From the NCBI GenBank assembly GCA_963682055.1, contig OY821741.1:12187697-12251696 (forward strand): DNA of 64,000 nt. Reading direction: 5' to 3'. The position numbers and the translations under genes were made by a program. Positions 11,136 through 23,066 of this stretch are shown one piece after another. Under the pieces are notes generated by a model, which made no database searches, had not been told where the DNA came from, and worked only from the letters and a program-made list of their open reading frames with translations. This stretch comes from Primula veris (taxonomy: Eukaryota; Streptophyta; Magnoliopsida; Ericales; Primulaceae). Numbering within the stretch: the first letter of the stretch is position 1; each line of letters starts with the position of its first letter.

Positions 11136-11949
11136 TGTTAGGTCATATATCCGAAATTCTATTGACATATTATTTGCCATCATATTGGTAATAATAGTTT
11201 GAGATATTTATAATAAACTCTCAGTATACACAAACGTCTTGTGTAACGTTTCTGTGAAGATATGATCAAGTAAATGTTTAAGTTGCAACTTCAATTACAA
11301 CTGAAACTGACAGAAACTTGGAGCTCAAGATTCGGTCAAATGATATTCTAGAAGGTTCAAAACGTATGGAAATCAATTCTAGAAAATTTGAAACAATCTC
11401 ATAAAGATCAGAATGAAGAAAACGTTTCCTTGTGGTAATAGAAGACTTGAATGTCAAGCAAAGAAGACTCCTAGTCTAAGAAAGAAAGAGAGAAAAAAAG
11501 GAAATAATTCCTATTTGATTGTGATAAGGATTCTTTTGTAAGGCTATAAATAAAGTCATTAGAATTTAGTATTTTGTGTGTTTTACAATGTAGACATCTG
11601 ATTAAAGAGATCAAACACTAGGATACATGAGAGAGAAACAAAATTAAACTGATCATGGCGGGATGGCATTAGAGATGGATAGTTATGAGTTAGAGATGGT
11701 AAGATATGCATATACGTGAGGGGGTCATGATATTGTAAGTCTCGAGTCTTATCATTGTTCTTTTCAATATCAATAAAAACTGCATGAGTGACTTGGAGAC
11801 GTAGACAAGGTGAGCATGTCGAACTCCGTTTAAAAACGTCTCCTGTTATTTACTATTCTGTCTTAACTATTAAGTTGTAACTGAAACAAAAGTCAGTTGT
11901 AATTGAAACGTGTAACTACACTCGGAACATTAGGTAAACGTATTTTTCA
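11136..11949 (+). repeat. 5' LTR of the internally deleted copia element
   Basis: It starts TGTTAGG and ends TTTTTCA. TATAAATA at 11545-11552 is the likely core promoter, and 'caatatcaataaa' near 11766 resembles a 3'-end signal region. It carries MYB-core-like palindromic pieces near 11281-11310 and 11873-11905. Confidence 0.85.
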
Positions 11950-12231
11950 TTTGATATCATAACTTTACATCAGACTTTACTTGTTGTGGATCATGTAATC
12001 TGAGTATATGAAGTTAAGAAGACGAGAAATATCATTTTTATAATCCTCATACTTGAATATAAACTAGTTTATGCTTTATGAAATATAAGATTGGTGTTCT
12101 TCAAGGAGGAATAATTACATGTATGAGATGGTTATTCTGAAGATATGAGAATCTTCAATTGAAGGGGAGTTTTGGTTATAATCGGTCCCGCTACTCAGAA
12201 TTTTTACCAAAATTATGACAAATGGGAAGAT

Positions 12232-13037
12232 TATTAAATCATAGATCCGAGATTATATTGACATATTATTTGTCATCGTATTGATAATAATTGTTTGAGA
12301 TATTCATAATAAACTCTCAATATATATAAACGAACGTATTGTGTAACGTTTATGTTAAGATATGATCAACTACATGCGTAAGTTGCAACTTCAGTTACAA
12401 TTGAAACTGGCGGACAGAAACATGGACCTCAAGATTTGGTCAAATAATATTCTAAAAGGTTCAAAACGTATGGAAAGCAATTCTAGAAAATTTGAAGCAA
12501 TCTCAAAAGATCAGAATGAAGATATTGAAGACATTTACTTGTGGGAATAGAAGACTTGAAAGTCAAATAAAGAAATCTCTTAGTCTAAGAAGGAAACAGA
12601 GAAAAAAGGAAATAATTTTTATTTGATTGTGATTAGGATTCTTTTGTAAGAGTATAAATAAAGCCATTAACTTTTAGTATTTCGTGTGCTTTACAATGTA
12701 GACATCTGATTAGAGAGATCAAACACAAGGATACATGAGAGAGAAACAAAATTAAACAGATTGTAGTGAGATGTCATTAGATATTGATAGTTGTAAGTTA
12801 GAGATGGTAAGATAGACATATACATGACGGAGTCATGGTATTGTAAGTCTCAAGACTTATCATTGTTCCTTTCAATATCAATAAAAATTGGGTGAGTGCC
12901 TCGGAGACGTAGACAAAGTGAGCATGTCTTATGTTATTTACTATTCTTTCTTAACTATTCAGTTATCACTAAAACAAAACTCAATTGTGACTGAAACGCG
13001 TAACTGCACTCGAAACATTAGGAAAATATATTTTTCA
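12232..13037 (+). repeat. 3' LTR of the internally deleted copia element
   Basis: It is homologous to the left LTR over its whole length. The first bases decayed from TGTTA to TATTA. TATAAATA lies at 12653-12660. Compared with the left LTR it lacks about 20 bp after 'gagcatgtc' near 12925. The divergence between the LTRs implies an old insertion. Confidence 0.85.
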
Positions 13038-13042
13038 ACAAT

Positions 13043-14830
13043 GAAACAAACCTTGTTCCAGTTTTCTTTTGAACTATGGTGAGATGAGTCAGAACAATAC
13101 CACAAATAACCTCTCATAATTGTTCAAGCTGATCGATATAACTTCCGCTGACAGATAACTTTCTATGCGCTCAAGCTTTAATTTTGATGATCATCTTTTT
13201 TAGAATGTTATAATAAAAGACATGATTTATAATTGGTTTTAGTATTTATTTATTTATTAACAATGAATGATTTATTTGAGAATACATGTGAGCAATGTTG
13301 TACCTATTATTTATCTGTACATGTGCCTTTATTTTGTATAGTAAGTGATTTTGTGTGTAGACGGTTTACACACGAAATATCAAATCATTGTTTCTTACAC
13401 AATATATATTTTATCGTTCACAATTTTAGATAGAGTGGACAACCATCAGTATAGTTGTAGCATAAAGTTTTAGTAGATTTGTTTTGACTACAGGTAACAG
13501 TCGAGTTTCGACTATTTGTACTAGTATACTTAGAGTATATTGAACAGGACAAAGTGATATTATTTTACGGTACTTACCGAAATTAAATAATTATACATAA
13601 GAAATTATTATGATTACTTATACTTTTAATCCTTAGATTATTTTTTGATACACATATTTATAATGTATACTGCTTTGATTTGCAATGGATGAGATTTTTT
13701 GTGGTCAACAAACCCGTACGTTTGGCAGTAACATTATTTATATGGTGTGTCTCTATAGTCGATAGAATTCACGTCCTTTAATAAGCATTTGTGATATCCA
13801 CTCGAGAAGTTTATAAGTTATGTTTGTGTCAAATCTTACAAGTGAATTTTATATCCGACACAACAAATAAGCTATGTGGAAATGTTGAGAAAATAATATG
13901 TCGAGTAAAATAATTGTCAGTAATTTATTTACTTGGTAGATATCTATAATATTAACGTGAGATGAAAATTAAGTATTTAGTAATGTGCTCTCAAATATTA
14001 TTTGAGAAATAACTATATTGCAATTATATTTTTTAGTGGAAATAAATATAATTTACCGATAGAATATCCTAACATTGGTAAATTATTAATTAGATAATAT
14101 TATATTAATCTTGTTAATGAGATTATATAATATTTATTAATTAAATAATAATCTAAGCAGGGTTAGACTTATATGTAAGATAGAAGTTTATTCCTTCTTA
14201 TGCAGTAGCTATTGCAACCTATATATATTGTTCATATGTTATGTTAAGAAAAAGATACAATCTCCATAACTCATATATTAGAGTAATACTATAAAAGATC
14301 AAGTGTGATCTATTTCTGTCCGTGAGGTATTTGTGAATCGTTTTTATATAATCCATATACACTATAATAAGGATGCAAATCCAGTTATATTGTTTATTGA
14401 TTAATTTTATAGTTAATAAGATTAAATAGATATTTAATTTGTTGATTAAATTTTCAATCCGGTTACTACCGATTACTTATGCTTTTTTTTACGTGATTCT
14501 TTGTTTCTACAATTGTATACCATGTGTCAGCTCAACATATGTTACATATGTGTTTGTATTATATACATTAGAATACTTATATATTTTTCAACTCTATCAT
14601 GCAATTGAAATTGTTTTATAATAGTGATGTTAGATTAATTAAAAGGAACACATTGGTGTATATATATTAGTTTTGATACAAAGACTATATACGTTTTTTT
14701 TTTGGAGGGTAACTATATACGTTTTTGAGTTGTATGCAAGCATTTATAGTTTTATATAGATATGTGTATATGTATAAACATATGTATATATTGATGGGTC
14801 TGTAATTTTAGTTAATTGTTGGGCTTGGTT
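13043..14830. other. AT-rich noncoding sequence
   Basis: No recognised gene, LTR or TIR. Open frames here are short and of low complexity. Confidence 0.35.
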
Positions 14831-15391
14831 GTAGCTGTTCTCACCGGAGCTGGGCATATGTCACGGAATCGCTCTTCAATTAAACTGCTCATTTCATTGA
14901 ACCTTTTCTCCCCATCCATGATTTCTCTAAAGAGTTGTCTTAATTTGTTTTAGTTGTTGTTTCCATGATGTAACCATTTGCTCGCACATTAGATCGATAC
15001 TCTGGTACCAAATTATAATAACTCTAATTGCAAATCAACGGTAATATGAAACAAGTCTATAACTGGAATAAAAAATTATAACGAAACCAAATAAAAGACT
15101 TAAGCGTAGTATTACAACTTGTTAAAAACGAAAAACAAGAAGCCAATTCGAGATGACAAATCTCCGAAACAAATATCTTTCGAGAAAGTTATAACAACAC
15201 AATTTTTCTACCCATTCTTATTATTGCAAACCTCTATATATATATAGAAAGACAAAACCATAAAATGTTAAAATAGATTAAGCGAGAAAGAACATTTAGA
15301 ATTAATTATACTAAAAGTTATCAACTATTCCCGCCAATGGACCTAAAAACTGCACAACTAGTATTTCTTTAACTGCTCCGGGTCTATTACA
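14830..15391 (-). mobile_element. LTR retrotransposon relic: LTR, primer-binding site, gag start
   Basis: On the minus strand an LTR-like segment runs from 15391 (TGTAATAGACCC) to about 15013, with a TATA-rich stretch near 15234-15246. It is followed directly by TGGTACCAGAGTATC (15010-14996), 13 of 15 matches to the initiator-Met primer-binding consensus. The next 170 bp hold gag-leader-like text with stops. Just outside the LTR start lies AGGAGGGGAT (about 15392-15403 in reverse complement), which looks like a polypurine tract. Superfamily uncertain; gypsy-like is my guess. Confidence 0.55.
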
Positions 15392-15415
15392 AATCCCCTC
15401 CTCTATCTTAATGTA

Positions 15416-16593
15416 TCTATACTATTAGTTTATGTGAGGAGGGCTTATAAGGCCTTTAAACAAATATTTATAAAAATAACCAACCAATTACATAATTTAT
15501 AAAAAAAGTCAAACCAGTTTTTTTTCATTTAAAAAATGTAACTGCCTATGAAGTAACCGTTTCTACACTATCATCAATTAAATTCGTTTATGTCATTACT
15601 CATCATATGGTTTAGTTTGTTCTTTTATTTCTCTCTCATTCTCTACAAAGTACAAAGTAGAAAAACATTGAAAATATGGAGCAAATTTTTACCATGATCA
15701 ACCGTGGCAGCATAGGTTAGTATCATTTCTTTCAATTGTATTATATTTTTTTTATATAATTAATGTTCGAAAAATTAAAAAAATACACCGGTTAGTTTCT
15801 CCCGTATTTTGACCAACTTATAACTTGTATCAAAATTGTCGAAATGATTTTTTTAAAATTTAATAATAAAATTTAACATTTTAACTATATAATCAACTTT
15901 TGAAAATTTTCATTCCGACAATTTTGATACAAGTTTTTGGCCGATTAAAATTGCATGTAATTTCGTAATGGATAATTAAATAAGAACGAAATAATTACTA
16001 TTGTGCCCCTTTTGTTGTTCCTGTTTTACACTTTTACTGATAGAATGCTTTGTTTGTTTCTCGGAAAAATAGGAGGGGAAAACATTTTCTCGGAAAAATG
16101 GATTTGATGTATGATTGGTCGATAGTAAAATAAGAAACTAATGAAAATATTTTTCATCTTTTAAATAAAAGTACAATATTTTTGAGAGTTGGACAAGTGT
16201 GAGATAAATGGTGTACGACACGGTTTATTCGAGTGTTTTATAATTTTTTGTGACCGGCAAGATTCAGACACATTTGAAAGATTGCAAAGTTGAATCCGAT
16301 ACTTATTATTTAAGCAAACAAGCCTTAAAACATTAGCTTCCCATAATACCCTTGCAAATTTACTCAAATTACAAAAATACCAACTGTTTTTAAATTCAAA
16401 AAGATAAAAAACTGTCTTCCAATAAAACTGTCTTTTGTGTTAAAAAATAAACACTACAGCAAAAGTGTTTCTTTCTCAATTTCTCTATCCCTCTCTCTTA
16501 TCAGGTATTAAATTGATGTCCCTTAATTCTTTTATATACATTTATTTTAACGTAACATTGTTACACCACGCATAGCGTGGGCGTGTTCGCTAG
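15416..16593 (+). mobile_element. Non-autonomous Helitron
   Basis: It starts TCTATACTATTAG after an A (15415) and ends CTAG (16590-16593) before a T, the A|T insertion without target duplication expected of Helitrons. The hairpin CCACGC-ATA-GCGTGG (566-571 pairs with 575-580 of the 16-kb block) ends 9 bp before CTAG. There is no Rep/helicase frame. The interior is AT-rich with a pyrimidine tract. Confidence 0.78.
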
Positions 16594-16611
16594 TATATAT
16601 ATATATATATA

Positions 16612-16905
16612 CTAGTAAAAATTACCCACACGTTATGTGTGAGACGTGTAATGACATAAATCACGTAATATATTTTATTTTGAACATAATATTCAGATTT
16701 GGTATCATTTATTGTAGTTATGCAGGTCAAAACGAATTGTTAATTAATTTAGTCTAAATCTGTAATTAGGAATATATAGTGAGAACAAATTGTTAATTAA
16801 TTAGATTAAGTACATTGATAATAATTAAAATAAAGTGCGGATATTTTTGGAAAAATTAGGCAAAATTTGACAGACTCAACTTTTGTTGAGTTTGCTTATA
16901 TTATA
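16612..16905 (-). mobile_element. Helitron-like 3' end, opposite orientation
   Basis: On the minus strand a 5-bp-stem hairpin (CACAC/GTGTG, 16627-16641) is followed by CTAG at 16612-16615 and a T, facing the previous Helitron across a short TA tract. I cannot define the 5' end. The right limit given is only where the next element starts. Confidence 0.45.
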
Positions 16906-17243
16906 CTAGTAAACGATACTCATGCGTTGCGTGTGGTACGCTATAAATTGTGATGATAAAATAAATGTAGAGTAAAAAAAAAATATAGGATATAGCAAAA
17001 AAAAAATTATATAAATTGTGATGATAATACAAATATTTAGAGAAAAATATACAAGATATAAGAAATTTTGTGTGGTTAAAGAGAGAAATAATGTAATTAA
17101 TTTTTATTTTTTATGAAAATAGTTAATATGCTAATTAATAAAAAAATGTAAGGTTATTTTTAGAAAAAAATATCTAAATTGGGCCGGCATTTCACTTTTT
17201 GGGTGGGCTCATTGTTATAATAGAATACTATTAGTATAATAGA
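16906..17243 (-). mobile_element. Second minus-strand Helitron-like element
   Basis: CTAG at 16906-16909 is preceded (minus strand) by a hairpin with arms CATGC/GCGTG at 16921-16933, including one wobble pair. A TCTATTATACTAATAG-type start lies near 17243. The base before the start is T rather than A, so the 5' border is uncertain. Confidence 0.42.
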
Positions 17244-17249
17244 ACTCAA

Positions 17250-19455
17250 GAAAGATTGAACCTGCCCAATTTTACCGCCATTTTTTTCAAAAATGACCTA
17301 TTCTAATTTATTAATTACTCAAATAACTTAATGCAATTTAAATAAATAAATATTCATTTTTTTCATACATCAATTCATCTCTCGAACAAATCATTATACA
17401 TGTATTTTTATATTAGTATAACAATAAAACATTCCATTTTTACGATATTTATTCCATTATATTTGTAAATTTTTTGAAAATGTTAAATTTAGTTGTAACG
17501 GATCATATTTATTTATGCAAATACTGCCACACCCAGTATATATATATATAGATTCACCGCTGAGAAAAGCTACTGATTTTCCGTTAGGTAATTAAAACCT
17601 TAATTTACTCTCTTCCCTGCTTTTTCTGACTTACTCTTTGCTTATTAGTTTTGTAGACATTTTACTTGTTTCTTAAATGCAATTAATTAAAATCTGCTAT
17701 TTTCCGTTTTTACAAGATTTCAGTATTTCAGACAGAATATGAATATACGTAATCGTTGTTTCCTGTTTAATCGTTAGTTGTATTTCATCTAATTTTGTAT
17801 TCATCAAGTTGTGACCTTTACTTTCTTTCATTGAATTTCACACATATGGTTCATGTGTGATGAATGTAGGTTGAGGGCAATTTACTTGGAAAAAGTATGG
17901 GTTTAGCCCGGCAAGAACACATGTAGCTTACAAGGAGTGTAGTTAGAAATCACTTGATATACTATTACTGCTAGGTTACTTCTCCACTGATTTTGTATTT
18001 TATAACAGAGACAGCTCTGAGCCAGGATAAGCCTGTGTTTCCAAAATAAGATATATCCTGTAAACTAACAATAGGTTTTGACATCATAGTTCCTATTGTC
18101 CTGACTAATAATTAGTTTTTGCACCTTGATGGATTACATATATATGTACGTAATGATGCATAAATGTTTGGTTTTAGTCGTGTACTTTTTATTCAAGTGA
18201 ATAGGTTAGCTCTCACACCTATCCCCGTACAAATCATTTTTTTAAAAGGGAAAACGTAATTAAAGAGTTTTTGAAGAGATACACAGAAGCGTATCAGCGT
18301 AGTTTTTTTAGCTATAAATTGAACTTTTTCGCTTCTAAGTGAGCTTTTTAAAACATAACGACTAATGCTTCCAATTGTATTCCCATGTACTTATTGTGAT
18401 GCCTCCTAGGATCTTTTTAAACAATTTTGGACTACTACGGTTAGATAGCGGGCATTAATCTATACATTTTGTACACTTAAAACATAGTAGTTTGTATTGT
18501 CTGGTGGATTAAATTATTGGTTTGATCCTAGTTGGCCATTCATGAATTTCGAGAATATTTGGGAAAAGTATAACCCTCCCTATTGATATTTTAGTTTAGG
18601 TTATCCATTTTAAATTTAGAAAATTGATGATTATTGGGTATTAACTAACAAATAATTTATGGGTTTTTTCTTGGCATCAAGGTTATTCAGGTCCTCCAAC
18701 AAAGACTCTTTTCTCTCCAACGAGTGTTATGGACAAGCATATAAAAACTTCAGATGCTTTTATAACGTGATTAAGGTAAAAAGGTTTGACTTGCACCCCA
18801 AGACTGTTACAAAATTTACGTGATTATGCGGCTTATGCCATGTTAAAAAGATTTGCCTTGATAAAGAGAGATTTAAGTAATTATAATAAGGAAGATAATA
18901 GCAAGTAAATAAAAGGGAAATGATCAATAAGTTTACTAACTTAATTATTGAGTATATAGGTTGTGTGAATTTTAGAAGAATGTCGTTTTTTCTTACATAA
19001 TGTACTATGTTTGCTTTGCAGCTTTATAGTGTAGGCTAGACAGATTAGATTGAAAATTATATAGGTTTACTTTTGAATAGTGTAGTAGTTGTATGTGTGT
19101 TTTTGGCAGGAACAACTTATAAGTTGCTGCTTTTGCTTATTTCTGTAAAACTGGGTTAGATACCAATTTGTAAAATAAAATGTGAGGGTATCGTCCCTTT
19201 TAATTAAAAAAAAAAAACTATCTTAATTATTGAAAAAACACTCTTACAAATTATAATCTTTATGCATAATAAAAAGCGAATCCAGATTTAATATCTGATC
19301 ACCTTTTAGGCTAATGTTTTCTATGTATCCCATTATTTTTTAGGACCATTTCTTTATTTTATCCTTAACTTGCGTGATTATGCCATGTTAAAAAGATATG
19401 TCTACAAATAAATGAAGCATATATTTGAAAAGGTAGGAGATAACTAATTAAATTC
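17250..19455. other. Noncoding sequence, no recognised feature
   Basis: It contains an A-rich run near 19208-19218 after 'tgagggtatcgtccc', possibly an old retroposed tail. Short exon-like pieces near 17880-17950 and 18690-18780 were read in all frames and not recognised. Confidence 0.35.
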
Positions 19456-19460
19456 AAGGA

Positions 19461-20222
19461 TGTTAGTAACAAAATACAACTTTATTGTATCATATTTGTT
19501 TGTTATCCTATTATCAAAAATAGATTGAGTTAAATTATATTGAACTCTTATTACGTTAACAGTTAATGCGTAACACGTTTGTTAAGTTGTGGTTAAATAT
19601 AGGTTACAGTTATAAACTCAGCTATAACTGAAACTGGCGGACATATTACTTGACGATCAAGTCAAGGTCTAAAAACATGTAAAACAAATCTATAAGATTT
19701 CGTGCAAATCTCAAAATATTAGATTAAAGAGCTTTACTTGTTGTATTGGAAGAATTGAACAGGAAACAAGAATCCTATTCATAGAAAGAACAAGAGAAAG
19801 AAGGAAACACTTGCTATTTGATTAATATTATGATTTTTTTGTAACACTATAAATAAAGCCAATTATACTCTAATATTTTGGGTCTCTACATCCTATATTA
19901 TACAACAAATAAAGAGAGACCCACAAAATACTGGAGAGAAAAAATTATTTTTCGAAAGAAATTCGTGACGAGATGTCATTAGATATTGAGAGATGTTAGG
20001 TAGAAGTAATAGTTTGATAGAAAAATACTAGTTAGTGAGTTATTGAGTATTGTAAGACTTGAGTTTACTATTGTAAACTTAGCAATATCAATAAATAGTG
20101 GGTTAGTGGCTCGGAGGCGTAGATGTGGTGAGCACACCGAATTTCGTAATTAAACATAATGTGTTATTTACTATTCTGTTAAAACTCTTCAGTTATAACT
20201 AAAATGCGTAACAACATTCGAA
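19461..20222 (+). repeat. 5' LTR of the truncated Sirevirus-like element
   Basis: It starts TGTTAG. Its landmarks run in the same order as in the 11-13 kb LTRs: 'aactgaaactggcgg', TATAAATA at 19848-19855, 'gagatgtcattagatattg', 'caatatcaataaa' and 'ggctcggaggcgtag'. The 3' border is blurred by the deletion into gag. Confidence 0.72.
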
Positions 20223-20223
20223 A

Positions 20224-21078
20224 TTGGTGAAGAAAACATTAAGATCTCTAACTCAAAGGTTCAAAATAAAGGTTATAACTATTGAAGAGTATAACAACAT
20301 CGAAAGAATGAAGATGGAGGATCTTATGGGTAATCTCAGAATCTATGAGATGAAGTTTGAGTCACCAAAACGTTCGGGTGATTCTTTTCATGCTAAAAAT
20401 TCTCCAGTTGCAAATTCAGTTATAACTGAATCTGAAACTGATGATGAAGAATTTGTTCTTTTCGCCAAAAAGTTATATAAAAGGAGAAGTTATAACTGAA
20501 ATAAATAAGAAGTTAGTAAACCGTTTCAGAAAAAGGAGTTTAAATCAAAAAATTATGAGGAGAATGAACCTGAAATAAAGTGAAAATCTAGGGATTTTAA
20601 ACCAAAGGGTATTCAATGTAGAGAGTGTATGGGTTTCTGTCATGTTCAAACTGAGTGTGCGAATACGCTTAAGAAAAATAGGGCTTCAAGGGAAGCAACT
20701 TTTAGTGATGAATCTGGTAATGATAGTGAAGATGGTGAGGAAAGAAAATATACAAGTTTTGTGGCTATCTCAAAAATCAATGCAAAAAGTACGAAAAACT
20801 CGAAATTCATCCCAGTTACAAACTCCGTTGTAAATGACACCGAAACCGAAGAAGGGTATTACTCTGAATCTGATAGTTGTGATGATGAAACTATTACTAT
20901 TGCTAAGTTAGAAGAGAAATATTTGAAGTTATTTAAGAGATTTACAGTTGTGTCTAAAAGGGTAAAAGAGTTGGAAGTTGAAAATTAGGGGTTAAAGAAT
21001 GAGGTTAAAGAGAAATATGTTCAACTACAAGAAACTCAAAAGAGGATCAAGCTTCTCAACAATGGGACTGAAAAATTA
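20224..21078 (+). pseudogene. gag relic of the Sirevirus-like copia
   Basis: Gag forms the retrotransposon particle. The frame opens inside the UBN2-type region (LRSLTQRFKIKVITIEEYNN, MEDLMGNLRIYEMKFE). After stops near 20498-20584 it continues with the CCHC-type knuckle IQCRECMGFCHVQTECANTL (20611-20670), an acidic serine-rich stretch, and a coiled-coil-like segment KLEEKYLKLFKRFTVVSKRV. Stops fall at 20986-20988 and 21078-21080. A perfect 16-bp palindrome TTCAGTTATAACTGAA sits in frame at 20415-20430. Confidence 0.78.
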
Positions 21079-21084
21079 TAGAAA

Positions 21085-22904
21085 GTGCTTTCATGTCAAA
21101 GGTATGCAAATGACAATAATGGATTGGGCTATTCTGGAGCTAATGAAAGTGGAAAGACCGTGTTCATAAAGACCACAACAAGCAAATCAACCCTACAAGC
21201 CACTATAAGTACAAGGAGATGTTCAGTTGTAACTGAAAGTACAACTAAGAACAGACTGTTCTTAATTGTAACTGAAGCTGCAACTGAAAATTATTTGACG
21301 CTATGTTATTTTTATAATAAACCTGTACACACTTGTGATTTTTGCAATAAAATATTTATGAGTTATCAAAAACGTTTTTCCAGTGTTTATAAACAAACAC
21401 CCAAGTGGGTCTGGAAGGTTAAAAGCAAAAGTGAGATAACTACTTGTAATAATAATACTTTAACCTCATTGAATGCTGCTGTTTGTATTTCCTGGTATTT
21501 TGATAGTGGTTGTTCCAAACATATGACTGGTAATGCTAAATTCTTAAATATTGTTAGGAATATTCTGGTAATTTTGTTGTGTTTAGAAGTCGTGATAAAG
21601 GTCTTTTGATTGGTAAATGAACTTTAAAGGTCGATGGCATGTATGGGCTTAAAAGTGTTTTATTGGTTAAAGGTTTAGAATCTAATATGTTAAGTGTTAG
21701 CCAATTGTGTGATAATTCTATGAATGTTAAGTTTAATAAGGATAAATGTCTTGTAACTGATGATAACAATGACTTAATCATGGTTGGAATGAGATCTAGT
21801 GATAGTTGCTATGTGTTTGATAAGTCTGTTGCAACATTACATAAAGTCAGTTGTAACTAATAATCCTGAAATTTGGCACCAACGTCTAGGGCATGTAAAC
21901 TATAAAACTCTTGCTAAAATTCTTAATTCTCAACTTGTTAGAGGAGTATCTGAACTGAAAGTTAAACTATCAAGTACTTGTGGTGATTGTATGAATGAAA
22001 AGCAAACTAAAAGTGTAAAAATGCTAGTCAGATTTATACTAATATTGTGTCTGAATTGTTACATATTGATATTATGGGTTCTATGCAAATTGAAAGTATT
22101 GGTGGTAAAATATATATTCTTGTGATTGTTGATTTTTTTCTAAGTTCTCTTGGGTAGCTTTTCTTAGAGAAAAATCTGGATCTTTTGATATTTTTAAGAA
22201 TTTGTTCTTGAAACTCCAAACTGAAAAAGGTTATATTATTGGTAAAATTGTTATAAATAGGAGTGACCATGGAAAAGTGTTTGAAAATTCCAAAAGAATT
22301 GTAAAACCTCCCAACATAACTGTATTGTTGTAAGAAAGAATAGGAATTTTGGTGATCCTTTAGAAATTTCTCATGAATTTTCTGCTCCTAAAACCTCCCA
22401 ACAGAATTGTATTGTTGTAAGAAAGAATATGACTATTAAAGTGATGGCTAGACTTATATTGAATTCTAAGAAACTAACTAAGAGATTGTGAGTTGAGCCT
22501 GTTAATACTGTTTGTCATATAGTAAATAGGTTTATCTTACTAAAAGAACTAATATAACACCCTATGAAATCTGGAAAGGAAGAAATCCTAATTTAAGTTA
22601 CTTTCGTGTGTTTAGTTGTGTTTGCTATATTCTTAAAGATAGAGAACACCTAAGAAAGTTTGACTCTAAAAGTGATGAATGTATTTTCTTAGGATATTAT
22701 GTGAACAGTAGAGCTTACAAAGTCTATAATTTGAGAACTCAGTTTATCATGGAATCTTATAATATTATGTTTAATGATCTTAAAAATATATCTGAGTGTG
22801 CAGGTGAACATTATATGACAGGTTTGATGGATACAACCATGGAAGAGCAGATGGAGGGAAAGAAAAAAGAGTCAGCTACTGCCCCAGTTATAATTGAGGA
22901 ATAA
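21085..22904 (+). pseudogene. protease/integrase relic of the Sirevirus-like copia
   Basis: Visible landmarks: WYFDSGCSKHMTG (about 21489-21530), the protease-end/GAG-pre-integrase junction motif; IWHQRLGHVNYKTL with CGDC further on (HHCC zinc module, about 21870-21995); SDHGKVFEN (second integrase Asp, about 22263-22290). The region that should hold the catalytic Glu is present twice (about 22303-22345 and 22387-22430), and in both copies the VVERKN motif reads VVVRKN or an equivalent broken form. FLGYYVNSRAYKVYN at about 22690 marks the integrase C-terminus. Several stops and frameshifts make it inactive. Confidence 0.75.
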
Positions 22905-23066
22905 CCTGAAAAGTTGTCTGAAAAAGATGCTGAAGACTCAGTTGTAACTGAGACTGCACCAGTTGCAACTGAACCTGCAATTGAACAATGAGATTGAAGG
23001 GCGAAGTATATGAGGACTCAGAAAAATCACCCATTGGACAACATCATTTGATAAGTAAGTGTAGGT

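Larger units (their letters stand above)
11136..13037 (+). mobile_element. Internally deleted Sirevirus-like copia element
   Basis: Two LTRs (11136-11949 and 12232-13037) flank only 282 bp. The element is bounded by ACAAT on both sides (11131-11135 and 13038-13042), a perfect 5-bp target duplication. After the left LTR comes a decayed initiator-Met primer-binding site (11952-11963, TGATATCATAAC, 9 of 12 matches). Before the right LTR lies 'gaaggggagtttt' near 12161, a polypurine-like tract. gag and pol are completely missing. The LTR text resembles that of the coding element at 19.5-23.9 kb, a plausible helper family. Confidence 0.88.

Noticed and set aside
17880..17950. Possible exon (NLLGKSMGLARQEHM in one frame)
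   Set aside because: Only about 15 codons, a stop follows, and I could not link it to a family or to neighbouring exons.
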